From Paraoerskovia marina DSM 21750 (lineage in GTDB: Bacteria; Actinomycetota; Actinomycetes; Actinomycetales; Cellulomonadaceae): a stretch of DNA of 64,000 nt. A model generated the notes under the pieces. The model worked only from the letters and a program-made list of their open reading frames with translations. It was not told the DNA's origin and searched no databases. The stretch is taken from NCBI RefSeq assembly GCF_000701465.1, contig NZ_JNIY01000004.1, positions 558,001 through 622,000 of the forward strand, in the 5' to 3' direction. A program made the translations under genes and the position numbers. Below are positions 59,801 through 64,000 of the stretch, piece after piece. The first letter of the stretch is position 1. Each line of letters opens with the position of its first letter.

Positions 59801-62516
59801 CAGCGCGTCCGGTGGTGGAGAGGGCTCGTGGACCTGCTCGTCCTCGCCTGGGACGGACGGGCTCGACGAGGTCGAGTGCGTCCTCGACGGCGACCTTCCC
59901 GTCGGCGCGGAGGTCTCTGTGGACGTCACGGTCGACATCGACCCCGATCTCGGCGCAGGTGAGTTCGTCAACAGTGCCACCGTCGACTCGTCGACCCCTG
60001 ACCCGAACGAGGTGAACAACACCGACGTCGACGACACGCAGTACGACTCCGAGGCCGACCTCGCGGTCGTGAAGTCGCACGAGGGTGACGCCGTGGCCGG
60101 CACGGAACTCACCTGGACCGTGCAGGTGGAGAACCGCGGGCCGTCCAGCACGGAGGGCCCCCTGACCGTCACGGACGCGCTGCCCGACGGCGTGACCCTG
60201 GTGTCCGCGGGCGGTCCCGGTTGGGGATGTGACGAGAATCCCGAGGCGTTCGTCACGTGCACGAGCGACGAGTCGTTGGCCGCCGGGTCGGACGACAGTC
60301 CGACGCTCGCGGAGCCCATCGAGATCACCGTGCTCGTCCTGCCCGACGCGGGACCGTCCACGCTCGAGAACAGGGCAAGCGTCGACGGTGTGCTGCCGGA
60401 CCCTGACGTCACCAACAACACGGACCTCGACCCGGTGACCGTCATCGACGTGACAGATCTGTCCCTGTCGAAGAGCGTCGACGGCCCGGACGAGGTCGTC
60501 GCGGGCACGCGTGTCACCTACGAGCTCGAGGTCTCGAACCTCGGACCGTCGGACGCCGACACCGTGCTCGTCGCCGACTACCTGCCGATCGGCATGACAC
60601 CCGTCTCGGCCACGGGCGAGGGCTGGCGCTGCGTGACGACGGGCCGTAGCTTCGTCTGCCGTACCGACACGATCGCGGCTCCCGTGCCCCCGGCCGATCC
60701 GTCGTCGACGACGATCGAGGTCGTCGCGTCGGTCGACTCGGCGATCCCGGCCGGGACCTCGCTCGTCAACACGGCGGGGGTCCAGACGGCGACGTCCGAG
60801 GACGATCTGACGAACAACGACGACGACGCGTCCGTCACCGTCGTGGCGTCGGCCGATCTCAGTCTCGTCAAGTCCCACGACGTGGCTCTCGACCCGGCGG
60901 TCGCCGGCACCGAGGCGTCGTTCACGATCGACGTCGCGAACGCCGGCCCGTCGGATGCGCAGGGACCGGTCACAGTGACCGACACTCTGCCCGACGGACT
61001 GTCCTTCGTCGGCGCGACGGGGCCGTGGGCCTGCGCCGCGAGCGCGGACGGTGCCGAGGTCACGTGTGTGCTCGACGACGACGCCGGTGTGGTCGCCGGG
61101 GGATCTGCGCCGACGCTCGAGGTCGTCGTGGCCGTCGCCGACGACGCAGAGCCGGGCGACTACGTCAACACGGCGACCGTGACCTCCGAGACCGCCGACC
61201 TCGACGAGAGCGACAACACGGACACCGACACGGTGCCGGTGGAGCGCCGTGCGGACCTCTCGATCAGCAAGACGCACGACGGCGAGGCGAGGGTGGGTGA
61301 CGAGCTGACGTTCGAGGTGCTCGTCGCCAACGCGGGGCCGTCCGTCGCGCAGGACGTGACCGTCAGCGACCCGCTGCCGACAGGGGCCTCCTTCGTCGCC
61401 GCCGAGGGGGAGGGGTGGGAATGCGCCGAGGTCGAGGGGACGGTCGACTGCTCGTACGTCGGCTCCGGCGACGGGGCTCTTCTCGACCCGGGCGTGACCG
61501 CTCCGCCGATCGTCGTGACGGTGGTGCTGGACGCGGAGGCCTATCCGGAGGTCGTCAACGTCGCGACCGCGGCCACAGTGACGCCGGAGCTCGACCTCGA
61601 CGACAACACGGCGTCCGACACCGTCGACGTCCCGCCCGAGGTGGACCTTGCCGTGGCGAAGAGCCATGACGCCGACTTCGTCGTCGGGGAGCAGGGGGCA
61701 TGGACGATCACCGTCACGAACCTCGGCCCCACACCCGACCCCGGGCCCGTCGTCGTCACCGACACGTTGCCCGACGGGGTGCAGTTCGTCTCGGCCGAGG
61801 GTGACACGGTCGCATGCGAGGCGGACGGGCAGGTGGTGTCGTGCGCCGTCGACGGTGAGCTGGCCGTCGACGACGTCGCCACGATCTCCCTGGTGGTCGA
61901 GGTGCTGCCCGACGCGTATCCGAGCGTCACCAACGGGGTCACCGTGGAATCGCCGTCCGAGGACGTCGACCTCTCGAACAACTCCGCGACGGACGACGCT
62001 CCGGTCGTACCGCGCTCGGTGCTCGACATCTCCAAGATCGTGGTCGGCGAGCCCGACGAGCAGGCGACGTTCTCGATCGTCGTCACGAACGAGGGGCCGA
62101 ACGCCACCACGGCGCCCGTCGTCGTGACGGACACGATGCCCGACGGGCTGGCCCTCGTGTCAGCCTCGGGGGAGGGCTGGGAGTGCGGTACCGGCGGTGC
62201 GACGGCGACCTGTACCTACGCCGACCCGCTCGACGTCGGCGACCGGACACCTCCGATCACGGTCGTGGCGGTGGTCGAGGCGAGCGCAGGAGCCGAGGTG
62301 ACGAACGTGGCGGCAGCCACGGGCGGAGAGCCGGACGGCGCGTGCCCGGACTGCGATCCGGTCACGGACGACGCGACGTTCACCGTGCCGATCCCGGGTG
62401 AGCAGCTGCCGGTGACGGGTGCAGAGGTGCTGCAGCTAGCGCTGCTCGCACTGCTTCTGCTGGCGGCGGGTGCCGCGACGGTGGCGACGACCCGGTCTCG
62501 CCCCTCGAGCCGCTAG
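53814..62516 (+). CDS. Giant LPVTG-anchored surface protein with DUF11-type repeats
   Basis: This 2,900-residue protein has a signal peptide (about residues 1-43, LLRAVVLRRVATAAALSL region ending AALAAP). About 19 repeated beta-rich modules follow, most opening with a K-S/T motif such as VSKSAAGEV or ITKTVSPSQ and containing VTDTLPDG-like strands, the DUF11/isopeptide-forming type. The C-terminus has a sortase motif LPVTG (residues 2865-2869), a hydrophobic helix and an arginine tail, so it is likely linked to peptidoglycan. A role as stalk or adhesin is inferred. The ATG at 53814 is chosen over an in-frame GTG at 53787, which would add nine polar residues before the signal peptide. Confidence 0.9.
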   Translation: MSHPPRLLRAVVLRRVATAAALSLALVGLVPAPAALAAPGLAVSKSAAGEVLAGEPITYTLTATNDGSGAAEFNGSFRDELAPGLTYVPGSTTPEDLGDPIVATDASTGQQTLTWADVDDVLPGSSVTITFQVQPDPAVYPAGSVVANSGEVYTSEDPFVSPEFDADGNVVGGTSDATAASPSTATTVTGLVISKGEPSPEGELLRGVHDNVTEYTVTVRSAPAAGSENVVVVDHLPASLEYLGCDGGPDNTTGGEEYPGSGPLVPPALSPCVEPDSVTTVIDPSGLPGGVYTRVEWQIPAIDAGTELELHYAAGVPLRENVLWTADPAPESTANLDNNTGPSTRETDAEATATNLVSVEGDYLGDVAPGGATRLGDTATETVTVEDVRMRKTVEPEDFTAGEIGTYTIVIDSSEYVSADPIVVEDVVPDGLCPLGDAGTNYAGGVADCEGAATTAPSTPYDSVEQNADGTFDVSFAPTTLAENDTLTITYQVRMLPAYLGTGVPTAAGDSFTNSVELTATTTPVAGTGESGEQQVADESEVTMAASGLTLTKTMLGRADSGGVCSTDLGDYAEPDDVDADQREFRLGDRICYGLRVQFSDEAQTRNAELADLFPAGQSYVAGSATPGDGNTVVDYSETAAPDGSKVVFLVGEERDGARFVDRGAVFEIVLQAEVTTPAPGPGTLDAPNLLKGRSEATDGTSTTIRDKAVVQIDPVPPVGIVKGVESVDEPATGPNGPGSDVDGSEVAAGSVVTFRVDVTHEGVPGGPDGYPVGAFSVWDVLETGIRCVDVSNVVPDPSIAGTPTVTCTDPGDSAHPEFAGSDSWSLLRVEYPVDPSNPADQLVAPGETVTTLYDVTIPDDAGAGQRYDDTAYVRSFVSETNVDDTLEVLYPQGNVDLSVEEADQTAPSASDGSNVVVPGVEVEKSATTSIEETNNDLPSQATVGEEVTYAYRAIVPANTTVYEADLQDTLPSGLVPTGDATLAFFPDADGDATAPVPAPVTIDPATGTVDFGDAYQNATDADQAFEVTVTVLVTDEALTASQNGVPVTNTARFRSLETAGGAALPAVTDDAQVELRQPRPTVEKSNSSLGPVPGGEELTFTVVAGNDATSANGVPRPPLHDGFVVDCLPAELIFVAFLDPAGTASPGDGANGCPAGTTRLVWSVGTIEPGAAVELSYTAVLTDDAVAGATYTNTVAFSAGTLDDGKSDPFAPDNPDERTATVTDTSSVTVAGAGITKTVSPSQATIGERFTWRVTVEVPPNTSYYDAAIVDQIPAGIDQIELVRALCTEIGPDGITFCDLRGTPLPSVENADGSTTAAWSFGDVLGSAAERRITVVYRGRLADEDGLSAGDQVVNDASTAWNLDADDPDPVDANGPFTETGQTATATASVVEPEMSITKSVSNTAPDPTEEFTYTLTLSNADGPTVSDAHSGTVVDTVPDGVVVDPASITAGGELTGADPVNGGGTITWTPSDLAGPLGPGQTADLQYTAVLAPSVTLTGDALTNEAALESYFSLGIEDEGGRQYVGPTTDADVAPDFPELDVAKSPVSESPAYIGEPFTWSVTVTNVGDATAFGVDAEDTIPSGWDFVEGSLQLTVDDGAYLGDVEPDFDGDTVRYEDVATLPPGTSVTATYELVPTPDVVPNVGSDVPQVNTVAVTGEDESGAPGNAVGPYEADASGETYIASADLVATKTHDEPVVAGEPLTWTVEVSNAGPDTAVGPFTVLDSLPDEVETAAATGDGWTCQTDLTTEPASILCDRDVPGELLAVGESLPPLTVETDVPADVVEGTDLVNEVFVDSRTYDPEEENNTATDVATVSAVADLEIDKAHAGDLTAGTLGTWTVDVTNLGPSDSQPVIVVEDTLPTGVTFDSATGDGWECSGTGRDVRCERDSVLPAASVAPQITVVGQIDEAANGSLENTATVTPTTSDPDGANNTATDTADLLTSADLVIEKSHEGSFVAGSQGTYTFTVVNAGPSTAAAPVTVTDTLPDGLQYSASGGGEGSWTCSSSPGTDGLDEVECVLDGDLPVGAEVSVDVTVDIDPDLGAGEFVNSATVDSSTPDPNEVNNTDVDDTQYDSEADLAVVKSHEGDAVAGTELTWTVQVENRGPSSTEGPLTVTDALPDGVTLVSAGGPGWGCDENPEAFVTCTSDESLAAGSDDSPTLAEPIEITVLVLPDAGPSTLENRASVDGVLPDPDVTNNTDLDPVTVIDVTDLSLSKSVDGPDEVVAGTRVTYELEVSNLGPSDADTVLVADYLPIGMTPVSATGEGWRCVTTGRSFVCRTDTIAAPVPPADPSSTTIEVVASVDSAIPAGTSLVNTAGVQTATSEDDLTNNDDDASVTVVASADLSLVKSHDVALDPAVAGTEASFTIDVANAGPSDAQGPVTVTDTLPDGLSFVGATGPWACAASADGAEVTCVLDDDAGVVAGGSAPTLEVVVAVADDAEPGDYVNTATVTSETADLDESDNTDTDTVPVERRADLSISKTHDGEARVGDELTFEVLVANAGPSVAQDVTVSDPLPTGASFVAAEGEGWECAEVEGTVDCSYVGSGDGALLDPGVTAPPIVVTVVLDAEAYPEVVNVATAATVTPELDLDDNTASDTVDVPPEVDLAVAKSHDADFVVGEQGAWTITVTNLGPTPDPGPVVVTDTLPDGVQFVSAEGDTVACEADGQVVSCAVDGELAVDDVATISLVVEVLPDAYPSVTNGVTVESPSEDVDLSNNSATDDAPVVPRSVLDISKIVVGEPDEQATFSIVVTNEGPNATTAPVVVTDTMPDGLALVSASGEGWECGTGGATATCTYADPLDVGDRTPPITVVAVVEASAGAEVTNVAAATGGEPDGACPDCDPVTDDATFTVPIPGEQLPVTGAEVLQLALLALLLLAAGAATVATTRSRPSSR
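58872..62390 (+). repeat. Nine tandem about 130-residue repeats in the surface protein
   Basis: Repeat starts are at 58872, 59277, 59655, 60054, 60453, 60852, 61251, 61641 and 62016. Four consecutive spacings (third to seventh repeat) are exactly 399 bases, the others 375-405. Each repeat carries a K-S/T-H opening, an N-x-GP motif and a cysteine pair 8-13 residues apart. The ten earlier modules (from about 53940) are longer and more divergent. Confidence 0.85.
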
Positions 62517-62523
62517 ACCCGTC

Positions 62524-62553
62524 GGGCCGCGCGCTACGCCGTGCGCGCGGCCC
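62524..62553. terminator. Hairpin at the end of the surface-protein gene
   Basis: GGGCCGCGCG (62524-62533) and its exact complement (62544-62553) pair around a 10-base loop. It begins 8 bases after the giant gene's stop and overlaps the 3' end of the convergent ThuA-like gene, so it can serve both. Confidence 0.65.
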
Positions 62554-63199
62554 AGAGCATCCCGCGCTCGATGATCGTCCTGACCTCGGGAATCTCCAGC
62601 TCTGCCGGACTGTGGCCGATCGTGCAGGCGAATACGTGCCCGCGACCCCAGCTTCTCGTCCAGACGGCCGGGACGGTGACGGGCGAGTGCCACGGCGAGT
62701 CCTCGCGCGGCACGTGCGTGGTCGTGGCGAGGACGTCGCTCGCACCGTCGCTGAGCACCCAGTACTGCTCGCTGGTGATGGAGATCTGGGAGACGCCCTC
62801 GACGATCGGGTGGTCGGCCCGGTCGGGGCTGATCTCGACGGTGTGCTCGATGAAGTCGTCGGGGTGAGCGACGAACTGCGCTCCGATCAGGTGCTGGTAG
62901 TCAGTCGCGTTGCGGAAGGCGTCGATGAGCCCGCCGTGCCAGCCGGCGAGCCCGGCGCCGTTCTCGACGGCGACGCGCAGTCCGTGCATCTCGTCGGCCA
63001 GGATCTCGCCGATGCTCCAGCACTGGACGATCAGGTCGACCGTGCTCATGTACGGCTCGTCCGCATAGACCTCGAGCGAGTCCTCGACCTGGACGTCGAA
63101 CCCGTGGGCGCGAAGGAACGGGATGAAGAGGTCGGTGGACTCGACGGGGGCGTGGCCCTCCCAGCCGCCGCGGACGACGAGGGCGCGTCGTGTGGTCAT
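62534..63199 (-). CDS. ThuA-like protein
   Basis: This 221-residue protein has the ThuA fold, a glutamine-amidotransferase-like domain: RRALVVRGGWEGHAP at the N-terminus, AGLAGWHGGLIDAFRNATDYQHLIGAQF in the middle and GRGHVFACTIGHSPAELEIPEVRTIIERGMLWA at the end. The family is linked to trehalose or sugar metabolism, but the reaction is unknown. Its ATG overlaps the stop of the ROK gene upstream (ATGA), implying co-translation and a shared role in sugar use. Confidence 0.85.
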   Translation of the reverse strand: MTTRRALVVRGGWEGHAPVESTDLFIPFLRAHGFDVQVEDSLEVYADEPYMSTVDLIVQCWSIGEILADEMHGLRVAVENGAGLAGWHGGLIDAFRNATDYQHLIGAQFVAHPDDFIEHTVEISPDRADHPIVEGVSQISITSEQYWVLSDGASDVLATTTHVPREDSPWHSPVTVPAVWTRSWGRGHVFACTIGHSPAELEIPEVRTIIERGMLWAARTA

Positions 63200-64000
63200 G
63201 ATGCCTCCGACCTCTCGGCAATGAGCGCTTCGACGGCGGTCGCCGCCAGGATCTGATCGGTCACCATAGCCGCTGCGCCGATGACTCCGGCCTGACCCCC
63301 GGTGTGGCTCGTGGTGATCCGCAGGTGCTGGGTGGCGAGGGGCAGGGACCGTTGGTAGATCACCTCGCGGATGCCCGCGATGAGGTGCTCGCCGGCCTCG
63401 GCGAGGACCCCGCCGACGACGATCCGCGCCGGGTTGAGCAGGCTGACGGACGACGCCAGGACCGCTCCGATGTCGCGGCCGGCCTGCCGGACCGCCTGGC
63501 CGGCGAGCACGTCGCCCGCGCGGACGAGCGCCACGACGTCCGCGGCGGTGGCCGCCTCGGTCCCGGCGTCACGGAGGCGGGCGGCGATCGCGTGCCCGCC
63601 GGCGAGCGCCTCGAGGCAGCCGGTGTTGCCGCAGCGGCACGGAACCTCGTCGGCACCGGGGACGGCGATGTGCCCGACGTCGCCCGCCGCGCCCTGGGCG
63701 CCGCGCCTGAGCGCGCCGTCCATCACGATGCCCGCCCCGATGCCGGTCGCGACCTTGACGAAGAGGAGGTCCTGCTCGGTGGGGAACGTGGTCCGGTGCT
63801 CCCCGAGGGTCATGATGTTGACGTCGTTGTCGACGAGCACGGGCACGGGCAGGTACGTGTGGAGCCGCCCGGGCACGTCGACGTCGTCCCAGCCCGGCAT
63901 GATCGGGGGGTTCACCGGTCGGCCACGGGTGTGGTCCACCGGGCCGGGGAGTCCCAGGCCGAGGCCCACGACCTCGTCGACGCGACGGCCGGCGGTCGCG
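63196..64000 (-). CDS. ROK family protein (repressor or sugar kinase), 5' part missing
   Basis: The frame is open to the window edge, so the N-terminus lies outside; at least 268 residues are visible. ROK features: LGLPGPVD, VLVDNDVNIMTLGEH, the phosphate-binding stretch VKVATGIGAGIVMDG, and the zinc motif CRCGNTGCLEAL. Whether it has an N-terminal winged-helix domain (repressor) or is a glucokinase cannot be decided here. Coupling to the ThuA-like gene suggests a sugar-responsive operon. Confidence 0.88.
   Translation of the reverse strand, partial: ATAGRRVDEVVGLGLGLPGPVDHTRGRPVNPPIMPGWDDVDVPGRLHTYLPVPVLVDNDVNIMTLGEHRTTFPTEQDLLFVKVATGIGAGIVMDGALRRGAQGAAGDVGHIAVPGADEVPCRCGNTGCLEALAGGHAIAARLRDAGTEAATAADVVALVRAGDVLAGQAVRQAGRDIGAVLASSVSLLNPARIVVGGVLAEAGEHLIAGIREVIYQRSLPLATQHLRITTSHTGGQAGVIGAAAMVTDQILAATAVEALIAERSEAS

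Noticed and set aside
58872-62390. Tandem repeats considered as CRISPR or non-coding satellite
   Set aside because: They are about 400 bases long, in frame and encode conserved DUF11-type modules; repeats and spacers of CRISPR size are absent.

Overview
The window is chromosomal DNA from a high-GC actinobacterium. GC-rich codon use, the class Ib nrdHIEF operon with paired NrdR boxes, NucS just after the ATP synthase operon, a GlgE-pathway cluster, a LigA with an extra central segment, and iscS-mnmA-(MetE-like)-ligA order all fit Micrococcales. A Cellulomonadaceae-like genome is my best guess, but that is inference from gene content. No tRNA, rRNA, CRISPR array, prophage or IS transposase was seen.

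Layout. 1-7178: end of the ATP synthase operon (atpE partial, F, H, A, G, D, C), a DUF2550 membrane protein and nucS. 7261-10132: nagA, then a GH1 beta-glucosidase behind a LacI-family (CelR-like) operator. 10133-14560: a 466-base regulatory stretch with a perfect palindrome and two NrdR boxes, then nrdHIEF ending in a strong terminator. 14579-20684: lipoproteins, a phosphoribosyltransferase, a two-domain FKBP lipoprotein, two alpha/beta hydrolases, a small CxxC protein and a DivIVA-like coiled-coil protein with an overlapping partner. 20886-24193: a membrane protein and a lipoprotein that overlap by 4 bases, then a thioredoxin-fold/TPR protein. 24292-39669: alpha-glucan metabolism: glgE-treS-mak-glgB on the minus strand, glgP divergent from glgE, and glgX further on. 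39779-46297: etfBA, a small-molecule kinase-like protein, and the iscS-mnmA-MetE-like operon. 46323-53750: an S9 peptidase divergent from adhE (Rex-type operator between them), then ligA. 53814-62516: one 2,900-residue LPVTG surface protein built from about 19 DUF11-type modules. 62534-64000: a ThuA-like protein and a ROK protein cut by the window edge.

How the genes fit together. TreS converts trehalose and maltose, Mak makes maltose-1-phosphate, GlgE polymerises it, GlgB branches the glucan, and GlgP and GlgX break it down. NagA and the beta-glucosidase serve sugar use from polysaccharides. The Rex-type site before adhE and the NrdR boxes before nrdHIEF tie those genes to NADH/NAD+ and dATP/ATP state respectively.

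The most unusual element is at 34486-35670. A gene with an AbiEi-like wing and a DUF559/VSR-like nuclease core is bracketed by two inverted copies of a 72-73 base palindrome, which share even their loop sequence and show a compensatory base-pair change. It sits between glgP and an FAD oxidoreductase and looks like a small mobile or selfish cassette. The giant surface protein, with a cysteine pair in each of its nine C-terminal repeats, is the second item worth attention.
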